Positions 16,802 to 24,710 of a DNA stretch of 64,000 bases are shown piece by piece. Under the pieces are notes generated by a model. It searched no databases. It was not told the DNA's origin and saw only the letters and a list, made by a program, of their open reading frames with translations. The position numbers and the translations under genes were made by a program. Position 1 is the stretch's first letter; the number at the start of each line of letters is the position of its first letter. Source of the stretch: Betaproteobacteria bacterium HGW-Betaproteobacteria-3 (GTDB taxonomy: Bacteria > Pseudomonadota > Gammaproteobacteria > Burkholderiales > Burkholderiaceae_C); the NCBI GenBank assembly GCA_002842205.1, contig PHCI01000002.1, positions 1-64,000 on the forward strand, in the 5' to 3' direction.

Positions 16802-17452
16802 ATGATTGAAAGCAGCGGCCTGGCGTTCTGCTTTCCCGGCGGGCGCGAGATGGAATTCCCCGACCTCCAGCTCGCCCAGGGCGGCGTGCTGTTGCTGCGT
16901 GGCAATTCGGGCACGGGCAAATCCACCTGGCTCTCGCTCGTCGCGGGGCTGCGCGCGCCCACCCGCGGCACGCTGGGGGTGGCCGGGCAGGCGCTGGCCG
17001 CACTGTCGCCGGTGCAGCGCGATGCCTGGCGGGCACAGGCCGTGGGGTTTTTGCCGCAGCAGTTGCACCTGAGCAGCGCGCTCACGGTGGCGGGCAATCT
17101 GGCGCTGGCCTATTTTGCGGCGGGCCGGTCGGCAGACCGCACCGCCATTCATGCCGCACTCGAAGCCCTGGGCGTGGCCGAACTGGCCCAGCGGCGCCCG
17201 TCGCAGTTGTCGGGCGGGCAGGCGCAGCGGGTGGCGCTGGCCCGCGCGGTGCTGCTCGGGCCGCGCGTGATCCTGGCCGACGAGCCCACGGCCAGTCTGG
17301 ACGACGAGGCCGCTGCCGCCGCGCTGGCCTTGCTGGCGCGCAGCGCCCACGCCTGCCACGCGAGCCTGGTGATCGCCACGCACGACGCCCGCGTGGCCGC
17401 CGCGCTGCCGCAGGCCCGGGTTTTGCAACTTGAGGCAAAAATAACGCCTTAG
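16802..17452 (+). CDS. ABC transporter ATP-binding protein (LolD/MacB-type), zinc-cluster context
   Basis: The 216-aa ATPase has Walker A GNSGTGKST near residue 36, signature LSGGQAQR and Walker B VILADEPTASLDD. It pairs with the FtsX-type permease 26 bp downstream. Such ATPase/permease pairs next to a DUF3299 gene and an outer-membrane receptor resemble zinc-regulated uptake loci, but the pair could also move a lipoprotein or metallophore. Its last codons and stop (TAG 17450-17452) come from a family A repeat. ATG 16802 was chosen because the frame before it reads into the msrA tail. Confidence 0.85.
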   Translation: MIESSGLAFCFPGGREMEFPDLQLAQGGVLLLRGNSGTGKSTWLSLVAGLRAPTRGTLGVAGQALAALSPVQRDAWRAQAVGFLPQQLHLSSALTVAGNLALAYFAAGRSADRTAIHAALEALGVAELAQRRPSQLSGGQAQRVALARAVLLGPRVILADEPTASLDDEAAAAALALLARSAHACHASLVIATHDARVAAALPQARVLQLEAKITP

Positions 17453-17490
17453 CCCCCGTCAAATGGCGATAGTTTGCTATGAATGTAATA
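17437..17490. repeat. dispersed repeat family A, copy 3, joining two genes
   Basis: In reverse orientation it reads CGTCAAATGGCGATAGTTTG after CCCC. Its left part holds the stop codon of the ATPase gene and its right part (GTTTGCTATGAATG) holds the ATG of the permease gene at 17479. Confidence 0.8.
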
Positions 17491-18681
17491 TCACTTTCGT
17501 TTCGCTACCTGTGGTCTCGGCCGCTGGCGGCGGCGCTCAACCTGCTGTTGATGACGCTGGGCGTGGCGTCCATCACCTTCGTGCTGCTGGTGAGCGACCA
17601 GATAGACCGCGCCTTTGAGCGCGATCTGGCGGGCATTGATCTGGTGGTGGGCGCCAAAGGCAGCCCGCTGCAGCTGATTCTGGCCGGGGTGTTCCACATC
17701 GACGTGCCGCCGGGCAACGTGCCGCTGGAAGAAGTGCAGGCGCTGGCCCAAAATCCGCAGGTGGCGCAGTTGATCCCGCTGAGCCTGGGCGACAGCTTCC
17801 GGGGCTTTCGCCTGGTGGGCACCACGCCCGACTACATCGGCCATTACGAGGCCACGCTGGCGCAGGGCGCGGCATGGTCGGCGCCGATGCAGGCGGTGGC
17901 GGGCGCGCAGGCGGCCCGGGCCACGGGGCTCCAGGTGGGCGACCGTTTTGTGGGTTCGCACGGGCTGGGCGGCGGGGGCCACGCGCACGGCGACCATCCC
18001 TACACCGTGCGCGGCGTGCTCGCGCCCTGCGCCTGCGTGCTCGACCGCCTGATCCTCACCGCCACCGAATCCGTCTGGCAGGTGCACGAGACGGCCACCG
18101 CCACCGACGACGAAGACCGCCAGGCGCTGCAGGCCGAGCGCGAGGTCACGCTGGCGCTGTTGCGCTACAAAAGCCCGCTGGCCGCCGTGACGCTGCCGCG
18201 CTTCGTGAACGCCAGCACCTCCATGCAGGCTGCCGCGCCCGCCGTGGAAATCACGCGCCTGCTGCGCATGGTGGGCGTGGGCACCGAGGTGCTGCGCGGT
18301 TTTGGCGCCGTCTTGCTGCTCACGGCGGCATTGAGCGTGTTCATTGCGCTGTGGAACGCCGTGCGCGAGCGCCAGGCCGATCTGGCGATGCTGCGCATGC
18401 TGGGGGCGCCCCCGCGCCGGCTGGGCGCGCTGCTGCTGTGCGAGGCGCTGTGGCTGGCGGTGCTGGCGTCGGCGCTGGGGCTGTTGGCCGGGCACCTCTT
18501 GACGGCTGGTGTAGGCTGGTTGCTGCAGGCCGAAAAGTCCCTGCCGGTGGAGGGCTGGGCCTGGGTGGCGGCCGAAGCCTGGATTCCCGTGGCCGCGCTG
18601 GCGGTGTCGGCGCTGGCGGCCCTGCTGCCGGCACTGGGCGCTTACCGGGTGGATGCGGCGAGCCTGCTGCACCGGTCGTGA
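17479..18681 (+). CDS. FtsX-type ABC permease (MacB-like family)
   Basis: The 400-aa inner-membrane protein has one N-terminal segment (about residues 17-38), a large periplasmic domain (40-265), and three C-terminal segments, the FtsX/MacB layout. RERQADLAMLRMLGAPPRRL is the usual coupling region between membrane segments 2 and 3. The periplasmic part holds a His-rich loop (GGGGHAHGDHPY, about 167-178) followed by CAC, a likely metal-binding spot. With its neighbours this suggests zinc handling in the envelope. The ATG lies inside a repeat with no visible ribosome-binding site, so translation may depend on coupling to the ATPase gene. Confidence 0.87.
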   Translation: MNVISLSFRYLWSRPLAAALNLLLMTLGVASITFVLLVSDQIDRAFERDLAGIDLVVGAKGSPLQLILAGVFHIDVPPGNVPLEEVQALAQNPQVAQLIPLSLGDSFRGFRLVGTTPDYIGHYEATLAQGAAWSAPMQAVAGAQAARATGLQVGDRFVGSHGLGGGGHAHGDHPYTVRGVLAPCACVLDRLILTATESVWQVHETATATDDEDRQALQAEREVTLALLRYKSPLAAVTLPRFVNASTSMQAAAPAVEITRLLRMVGVGTEVLRGFGAVLLLTAALSVFIALWNAVRERQADLAMLRMLGAPPRRLGALLLCEALWLAVLASALGLLAGHLLTAGVGWLLQAEKSLPVEGWAWVAAEAWIPVAALAVSALAALLPALGAYRVDAASLLHRS

Positions 18682-18705
18682 ACTGTTCGTCTTGAAGGAG
18701 TTTTT

Positions 18706-18948
18706 ATGAAAAAAATGGCATTGGCCCTCGTCGTATCGTCATTGTTTGCTATGAATGCGGTAGCGCAACATACCAGCAAGGAGACGCAGGAAGACATCGC
18801 CCGCCATCGCGCCATGGCTGCCGCCCACGAAGCGGCCGCCAAATGCCTGGAGTCCGGCAAAAAAGAGGAGGTTTGCAACAAGGAATTGCAGGCCGCTTGC
18901 AAGGGCCTGGCCATTGGGAAATACTGTGGCATGAAACACGGGCATTGA
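18706..18948 (+). CDS. small secreted cysteine-containing protein, unknown
   Basis: 80 aa with a clear Sec signal peptide (MKKMALALVVSSLFAMNAVA, cleavage after residue 20). The mature 60 residues are charged and helical, with four cysteines at 47, 57, 65 and 74 and histidines at 22, 34, 41, 78 and 80, ending KHGH. That could be two disulfides or a metal site. GAAGGAG precedes the ATG. It lies between the FtsX-type permease and the DUF3299 gene, so a periplasmic metal-related role is a fair guess. I do not recognise the family. Confidence 0.75.
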   Translation: MKKMALALVVSSLFAMNAVAQHTSKETQEDIARHRAMAAAHEAAAKCLESGKKEEVCNKELQAACKGLAIGKYCGMKHGH

Positions 18949-19046
18949 GCACATGGGCGCCGCGCGCGGGCCACGGCCGGTTCACCCGGTGCGAACTTGT
19001 GCCAACGGAGTGATCAGGCCCGCAACCCCTTGATGGACGAAACCCC

Positions 19047-19565
19047 ATGAAAAAGACTCTGCTCCCCATCGCTTTCGCAGGGCTGCTGCTGGCCGGTGTG
19101 GCAGCGCACGCGCAGCTCAGCTCGCCCGTGCCGGGTGTGCCGCCAGTGGCCGGCACGGGGGCGGGCGTGCACAGCCCCCTGAGCACGTTCGCGCCGCTGC
19201 AGGCGCGCAGCGACGTGGTGCCCTGGTCGGTGCTGACCGACCTCAAGACCAAAACCGAGAAGAACCGCATCCTGCCGGTGTTCACCTCAACCCAGCTCGC
19301 GCTGAACCAGAAAACGCAGCGGGTGCAGGGCTTCATGATGCCGCTGGACGCGGGCGAACGCCAAAAGCACTTCCTGCTGACCTCGGTGCCGCTCACCTGT
19401 GCCTTCTGCCTGCCTGGCGGCCCCGAAAGCATGGTCGAGATCCGCACCAAAACCCCGGTCAAATACACCCTGGAGCCGGTGGTGGTGGAGGGCACCTTCA
19501 TCGTGCTCAACGACGACCCGTACGGCCTGTACTACCGCATGACCGATGCGCAGGGCGTGAAGTAA
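19047..19565 (+). CDS. DUF3299 family exported protein
   Basis: This 172-aa protein has a Sec signal peptide (cut near AHAQ, residue 23) and the DUF3299 pattern: WSVLTDLKTKT, then FMMPLDAGERQKHFLLTS, then CAFCLPGGPESMVEI with a C-x2-C pair. DUF3299 genes often stand beside MacB-like ABC genes and metal-regulated receptors, as in the Vibrio zinc-regulated zrg group. It would act in the periplasm. The next ATG follows its stop with no gap, so the two are coupled. Confidence 0.8.
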   Translation: MKKTLLPIAFAGLLLAGVAAHAQLSSPVPGVPPVAGTGAGVHSPLSTFAPLQARSDVVPWSVLTDLKTKTEKNRILPVFTSTQLALNQKTQRVQGFMMPLDAGERQKHFLLTSVPLTCAFCLPGGPESMVEIRTKTPVKYTLEPVVVEGTFIVLNDDPYGLYYRMTDAQGVK

Positions 19566-20006
19566 ATGCAACGACGGCAGGGCGCGCGGGACCGCGGGGT
19601 GATCGGGCACGCGGTGGCCGGGTGGCTCGTGATCGCGTTGCTGGCCACGCAGGCGTTTGCGCTCATGCACGGCGTGGTGCATGGTGGGCATGGGTCGTTG
19701 CCCGGGCACGCCACCCACGCAAGCGACCACCCGGCGCGCCATGTGGGGCACGGCCACGCGGCAGGCGCATCGCGCGAGCCAGACCCCCCCGCCCAATCCG
19801 TCGTCGAGCGCCTGTTCGGCACGCATCACGACGATGTGGATTGCCGTTTGTATGACCAGCTCGGGCACGCCGACGCAGCACCGCTGCCCATGGCCCCGGC
19901 CTTGCCACTGTGCCTGCCGACAGTGGTGTTTGATTTTCTCTCGGGCGAGTTCGTCGCCCGACGGGCGGCGCTTTTTCAAGCGCGCGGCCCTCCCTGCGTT
20001 CGCTGA
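19566..20006 (+). CDS. His-rich membrane-anchored protein
   Basis: 146 aa with an N-terminal membrane segment (about residues 12-33) and then a periplasmic stretch with more than ten histidines (HGVVHGGHGSLPGH, HASDHPARHVGHGH) and HHDDVDC. Such stretches bind zinc or copper weakly and can act as a store or shuttle. The C-terminal third is hydrophobic (PALPLCLPTVVFDFLSG) and may form a second segment. ATG abuts the DUF3299 stop exactly. I do not recognise a named family. A strong terminator follows. Confidence 0.7.
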   Translation: MQRRQGARDRGVIGHAVAGWLVIALLATQAFALMHGVVHGGHGSLPGHATHASDHPARHVGHGHAAGASREPDPPAQSVVERLFGTHHDDVDCRLYDQLGHADAAPLPMAPALPLCLPTVVFDFLSGEFVARRAALFQARGPPCVR

Positions 20007-20024
20007 ATCTCCTGATGGATGCCA

Positions 20025-20062
20025 GGCCCGGCCGACTCGGTCGTGCCGGGCCGTGCCTTTTT
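20025..20062 (+). terminator. strong intrinsic terminator just before the receptor gene
   Basis: GGCCCGGCCGAC (20025-20036), loop TCG, then GTCG-T-GCCGGGCC (20040-20052) form a 12-bp stem with one bulge, followed after five bases by TTTTT at 20058-20062. The receptor ATG is only 18 bp further on, so the receptor mRNA must pass through it or start inside it. Confidence 0.75.
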
Positions 20063-20080
20063 CAATTCAACGGACTTCTC

Positions 20081-22189
20081 ATGAAACCCAACTCCCTTGG
20101 GGCAGCGGCATCGCTGTTCGCGCTCACTTCTTTTGGCAGCCCTGCGGCGATGGCGCAGAACGCGCCCACCCTGCAGGAAATCACGGTCACCGGCAATCCC
20201 TTGGGGGCCACCGAGATGATTGCACCCGCCACTGGCCTTGCGGGCACCAACCTGCTACTGCGCAGCCAATCCACGCTGGGCGAAACGCTCAATGGCCTGC
20301 CCGGCGTCAGCAGCACCTACTTCGGCCCCAACGCCAGCCGCCCGGTGATCCGCGGGCTGGACGGTGACCGAATCCGTGTGCTGCAAAACAGTGGGGCCAG
20401 CATTGATGCATCGGCCCTGAGCTTTGACCATGCCGTGCCCATGGACCCCATCAGCGTGGACCGCGTCGAGGTGCTGCGCGGGCCCGGGGCGCTGCTGTAT
20501 GGCGGCAGTGCCGTGGGTGGCGTGGTCAATGTGCTGGACCACCGCATCCCGCGCGAAGCGCTGTTCGATGCCGCAGGCGGCGTTTCAGGGCGGGCCAACG
20601 CCTCGGCGGCCAGTGGCAACCGTGAAGGGGCGGCGGCCTTGTCGCTGGAAAGCGGCAACCAGCGCTTCGCCCTGCATGCCGACGTGTTCAGCCGCGATAC
20701 CGGCGACGTTCGCGTGCCGCGGCTGCTGGCCTGCGAGCAAGGCGGTGGCATGACGCTGCGCCGCCGTATCTGCAACTCCGCCAGCGACACCCGCGGCGGT
20801 GCGCTGGGCGGGTCGGTGTTTTTCGACCACGGTTATCTCGGCGCTTCGGTGGCGCGTTTTGAAAGCGACTACGGAACGGTGGCCGAAGACGAGGTCACCA
20901 TCGGCATGCGCTCCACACGCTATGCGCTGGAAGGCGAGAAACGAAACCTTGGGGGCCTCATCACCGCCGTCAAGGGCCAGTTCAGCCATACCAACTACCG
21001 GCATACCGAGTTCGAGGCCGGTGCGCCGGGCACCCTGTTTGCCAACCAGGGCAACGACTACCGTTTCGAAGCGCGCCATCGCCAGTGGGGGGCGCTGGAG
21101 GGTGTGTGGGGTTTGCAGGGCGAAACCACCCGTTTTTCAGCCGACGGGGCGGAGGCCTTCGCGCCGTTCAGCCGCACCCGCCAGGACGCGCTGTTTGCCT
21201 ATGAAGAACTGGGCACCCGTTGGGGCAAACTGAGTTTTGGTGCGCGTGTGGAATCGGTGCGGGTGAAGTCGCTGGGCAACCCCGACCCGACCGTGACCCG
21301 TTTCACCCCAGGCGAGCGTGACTTCACGCCCGCCAGCTACTCGATGGGTTCGCTGGTCAATCTTGCACCCACGTGGCAGCTCACGGGGAATCTCGCAGTG
21401 ACTCAGCGCGCCCCCAAAGACTACGAACTGTTCGCCAACGGGTTGCACATTGCAACCGCCGCGTTCGAGACGGGCGACGCCAACCTGAAAAAGGAGCGAT
21501 CCGCCAGCCTGGACATCGGCGCCGCCTGGAAGTCAGGGCCGCACAAATTGACGGTCAATGCCTACGCGAGCCGTTTCCGCAACTACATTGCCCTGACCCG
21601 TACCGCCAACAGTTTTGGCGCCGACGGAGAACCCAACCCCGTGGATGCCGATGCCGATGGGGTGGCCGATGGCAGTGGAGAAGACATCTTTGCGGAATTT
21701 GCCTATCGCGGCGTGCGTGCCCGCTTTGCCGGCCTGGAAGCCAGCGGTGTGGTGCGCCTGCAGGGGCCGGGCGGCTGGCAGGCGTCTGCCGGGTACAGCC
21801 TGGATTGGGAATGGCGCGCAGACGTTGTGCGCGCCACCAACCGCGATACCGGCGAACCGCTTCCCCGTATCGCGCCGCTGCGGCTCGGCGCCACCCTGGT
21901 GTGGACGCAGGGGCCGTGGAGCGTGCGCGGTGGTGTGGACTATGCCGCGGCACAGAATCGCGTGCCCAGTGGCGACCGGGCCACGGGGGACCATGCCCTG
22001 TTCAACCTCGCCGCGACCTGGCGCATGCAGGCGGGCGTGCGCGACGCGACGTTGCTGTGGTTCGCCAAGCTGGACAACCTGACCAACCAACTGGCCTACA
22101 GCGCCACCTCCATCCTGACAAGCACCGCGTTTCCCAAGGCGCCGTTGCCAGGGCGAAGCCTGAAGGTGGGCGTGCAGGCCAACTTTTAA
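20081..22189 (+). CDS. znuD: TonB-dependent outer-membrane receptor, ZnuD-like
   Basis: 702 aa: signal peptide to about residue 25 (AAMAQ), TonB-box-like LQEITVTGNPL, plug domain (about 45-160) with ETLNGLPGVSSTYFGPNASR and PVIRGLDGDRIRVLQN, then a 22-strand barrel ending in ...KVGVQANF with the terminal Phe. The plug signature GASIDASALSFDHAVPMDP is the one seen in ZnuD zinc/haem receptors. A loop at about 228-243 with two cysteines (LLACEQGGGMTLRRRICN) matches the disulfide loop of this family. The adjacent His-rich protein supports zinc. No Zur box was recognised upstream. Confidence 0.87.
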   Translation: MKPNSLGAAASLFALTSFGSPAAMAQNAPTLQEITVTGNPLGATEMIAPATGLAGTNLLLRSQSTLGETLNGLPGVSSTYFGPNASRPVIRGLDGDRIRVLQNSGASIDASALSFDHAVPMDPISVDRVEVLRGPGALLYGGSAVGGVVNVLDHRIPREALFDAAGGVSGRANASAASGNREGAAALSLESGNQRFALHADVFSRDTGDVRVPRLLACEQGGGMTLRRRICNSASDTRGGALGGSVFFDHGYLGASVARFESDYGTVAEDEVTIGMRSTRYALEGEKRNLGGLITAVKGQFSHTNYRHTEFEAGAPGTLFANQGNDYRFEARHRQWGALEGVWGLQGETTRFSADGAEAFAPFSRTRQDALFAYEELGTRWGKLSFGARVESVRVKSLGNPDPTVTRFTPGERDFTPASYSMGSLVNLAPTWQLTGNLAVTQRAPKDYELFANGLHIATAAFETGDANLKKERSASLDIGAAWKSGPHKLTVNAYASRFRNYIALTRTANSFGADGEPNPVDADADGVADGSGEDIFAEFAYRGVRARFAGLEASGVVRLQGPGGWQASAGYSLDWEWRADVVRATNRDTGEPLPRIAPLRLGATLVWTQGPWSVRGGVDYAAAQNRVPSGDRATGDHALFNLAATWRMQAGVRDATLLWFAKLDNLTNQLAYSATSILTSTAFPKAPLPGRSLKVGVQANF

Positions 22190-22271
22190 AGCATTCCACA
22201 CCGCGATGGGCGCATGGGTGCGGGTCGTTCCTGACGAAGCGGGGGGGGCACGTCCCGCGGTCATTTCCCGC

Positions 22272-24455
22272 TTACTGGAGCCGACCCGTGATCACCACCG
22301 TTCGGGGGAAATCGCCGGTGGCCACCGGCGCGCCTGTTGGGGTGAGTGCGCCGGTGCTGGCATCCAGTGCGTGGGTGGACAGACTGGCGGTGGCCACGTT
22401 GGCCACGTAGGCAAACCGCCCCGACGGGTCTATCGCGATCGACAGCGGGGAACTTCCTGCGGCAAATGGCGAACCCGCCAAAGCCGCGAGCGAACCAGTT
22501 TCACTGTCGATACGGTACGCGGAAATGCTGTCTGATGCGAGATTGGCCACGTACAGAAACTGCCCCGATGGGGCGACAGCCAGATGAAACGGCACGTCGC
22601 CTGTCGCCGCGGGCGGACCGGCCAACGGGAGCAATGCGCCGGTGCTCTGGATGCGGTAGGCCAGGACCTGGTTGGCGTTCTGGGCAATGCAATAGGCGAA
22701 CCGGCCTGATGGCGCCACGGCGATGGAGAACGGGCCATTCCCGCACGCCACCGTAGCGCCGGGCGCCGCAATGAGTGCGCCGGTCGCCGGGTGGATGCTG
22801 AATGCCGAGATATCACCGGACCCTTGGTTGGCCGTGTACACGAACCGACCCGTGGGATCGATCGTCAGGGCCACGGGATTGGTGCCAGAGGCATAAGGCG
22901 AACCGGTGACCGTGGTTAATTCGCCGGTGTGGGGGTCAATGACAAAAGCCCAGATCAGGCTCGTTGAAAAGTTGGCCACATAGACAAACCGGCCAGACGG
23001 ATCGGTAACCACCGAATAGGCGCCGCCGCCAACCGGGTAGGGTGAGCCCGCCACAGACGCGAGCGCGCCGGTGGTGGTGTTGACCGTGTAAGCCGACACG
23101 TCGCCAGAGATGAAGTTCGCCGCGTAGGCAAAGCGGCCCGAGGGGTCCACCGCCACTGAAAAGGGTTCGGTTCCGGCGGCGAACGGTGCGCCCGCCACGC
23201 TGGCAAGAGTGCCGCTGTCCGCGTCGATCCGGTACGCCGAGATAGTGTGGCTGTTGCGGTTGGCGACGTAGGCGAAGCGTGCAACATGCGCAACGGCGGC
23301 ACTGCCGCCAATGCCAAAAACCAGCGCGTCTGCGGCACCACGCGTGGCGATGGTGTCCATTGCGGTCAACGCGCCATCGGCAGCATCGATGCGGTAGGAC
23401 CGGACTTCCTGGGTTTGCGGATTGCCTGCAAACAAAAGCGAAGCAGACGGATCGATGGTCACGGAGACCGGGCCGCCACCCGCCGCAAAAGGGGAGCCTG
23501 GCAACGGCGTCAATGCGCCGGTGGCCGCCTGAACCCGGTACGCCGAAATGCTGTCTGCGCCCTGGTTCGCGACATAGACGAACTCCCCGGCAGGGCTGAC
23601 GGCCACCGACCGCGGTGCTGTACCCGCCGCAAATGGTGAACCCGGCACGCCGTGAAGCGCACCGGTTGCCGCATCAATGAAGTAGGCCGAAATGTCGCCC
23701 GACGTCTGGTTGGCCACGTAGACAAATTGTCGTGATGGATCGACGGCGATCGACACGGGGCCGTTGTGGGTGGCAAACGACGAGCCCGGCACCGTGAGCA
23801 GGGCGCCGGTGTTGGCGTCCACGCGGTAGGCCGAAAGGCTGTCAGAGCCCTGGTTGGCGGCATAGACGTAATTGCCGACGGGATCGACGGCGAGTGCGAC
23901 CGGACGGGTCGCCGTGGCAAAAGGTGCGCCGGGGACGGGCGTCAGCGCGCCCGAGGCAGGCTGGATGCGGAACGCGGAGATGGAGTCCGAATTTGCGTTG
24001 GCGACGTAAATGAACTGACCCGTGGGTTCGACGACGGCGGCCACGGGCGCAAGCCCGGTGGCAACGGGCGAACCGGGCACCGGTGTGAGCGCACCGCTTG
24101 CGCTGTCCGTGGCGTAAACCGAAACGGCATCGGTATCGCGATGCACCACGAACATGAAGCGGCCCAGGGGGTCCTTCACCAGCGATGACGGGGCGCTGGC
24201 CGCCAGGGTGTAGCCACCTTGCTGCAATTGGCCCGTGACCGCGTTCACGGCGTAGACCGAGATCGTGTTGTCATCGTGGTGGGCCGAGTAGGCAAAGCGC
24301 GGCATGCTCAACGGTGCGATGGAAATGGGCGTGGGCGTGGGCGGCTCGCCCGCAACCGGCGGGGCACTGGCATACTCGCCTGAGCCACTGCACGAAGCGA
24401 GCGCACCCAAAACCACCGACATCAGGATGACTTTCAATTTCTGCATGGCGCGCAC
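22272..24455 (-). CDS. lipoprotein made of 14 YVTN/lactonase-type beta-propeller repeats
   Basis: The protein starts with a lipoprotein signal (LMSVVLGALASC, lipobox LASC) and a Pro-rich linker. Then 14 repeats of about 46-48 residues follow, each like PVSIAVDPSRQFVYVANQ...ISAYxIDxxTGAL...GSPFAAG. Fourteen blades suggest two seven-bladed propellers; repeat 8 carries an insertion (about GGSAAVAHVARF) that could be the hinge. The last strand PRTVVITG lacks a partner and may close on blade 1. GTG 24455 is preferred over ATG 24446 because AGGAG lies 5 nt before it. Related proteins include 6-phosphogluconolactonase-like and surface proteins; no catalytic role can be claimed. Confidence 0.85.
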   Translation of the reverse strand: MRAMQKLKVILMSVVLGALASCSGSGEYASAPPVAGEPPTPTPISIAPLSMPRFAYSAHHDDNTISVYAVNAVTGQLQQGGYTLAASAPSSLVKDPLGRFMFVVHRDTDAVSVYATDSASGALTPVPGSPVATGLAPVAAVVEPTGQFIYVANANSDSISAFRIQPASGALTPVPGAPFATATRPVALAVDPVGNYVYAANQGSDSLSAYRVDANTGALLTVPGSSFATHNGPVSIAVDPSRQFVYVANQTSGDISAYFIDAATGALHGVPGSPFAAGTAPRSVAVSPAGEFVYVANQGADSISAYRVQAATGALTPLPGSPFAAGGGPVSVTIDPSASLLFAGNPQTQEVRSYRIDAADGALTAMDTIATRGAADALVFGIGGSAAVAHVARFAYVANRNSHTISAYRIDADSGTLASVAGAPFAAGTEPFSVAVDPSGRFAYAANFISGDVSAYTVNTTTGALASVAGSPYPVGGGAYSVVTDPSGRFVYVANFSTSLIWAFVIDPHTGELTTVTGSPYASGTNPVALTIDPTGRFVYTANQGSGDISAFSIHPATGALIAAPGATVACGNGPFSIAVAPSGRFAYCIAQNANQVLAYRIQSTGALLPLAGPPAATGDVPFHLAVAPSGQFLYVANLASDSISAYRIDSETGSLAALAGSPFAAGSSPLSIAIDPSGRFAYVANVATASLSTHALDASTGALTPTGAPVATGDFPRTVVITGRLQ

Positions 24456-24590
24456 AGCCGCTCCTTTCAGGTTTTCAGGTGGGCGGGGGCGCCGCCACGG
24501 TTGCTCAAGGGTGGCCAGGCTCGATACACCCACCGTCTGCACCGGATGATGAGGCCGACAAGGGGGCGTCAAGGCGTGGAAAAGAGCGCT

Positions 24591-24608
24591 AAAGTTTGTT
24601 CAAACTTT
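24591..24608. repeat. short inverted repeat before the AEC gene
   Basis: AAAGTTTG-TT-CAAACTTT is a perfect 8-bp inverted repeat in the 255-bp gap between the divergent propeller and carrier genes. It could be an operator or a worn remnant of the family A repeat. I see no gene in this gap. Confidence 0.4.
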
Positions 24609-24710
24609 TGTATTGATGTCTGGCGAGTGCGTTGGGTGGCGAATGCCGACACGCCCACGGAGGGTCGGCGTTGCAGGGCCTTCATGGCTGACTTTTCCGA
24701 TTGAACCCGA

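Noticed and set aside
18740-18765. A ninth family A repeat in the signal-peptide region of the 80-aa protein (GTTTGCTATGAATG)
   Set aside because: Only 14 bases match copy 3 and the G-rich core is absent, so a chance match in a signal peptide is as likely.
19047-20006. Copper resistance operon (PcoB/CopC-like) instead of zinc uptake
   Set aside because: The His-rich protein could bind copper, but no Met-rich motifs or CopA/CopB-type proteins are present, and the receptor plug carries the ZnuD signature.
22272-24455. Tandem DNA repeats or CRISPR-like array in the propeller gene
   Set aside because: The periodicity of about 140 bp is that of protein blades, with diverged bases and no spacers.
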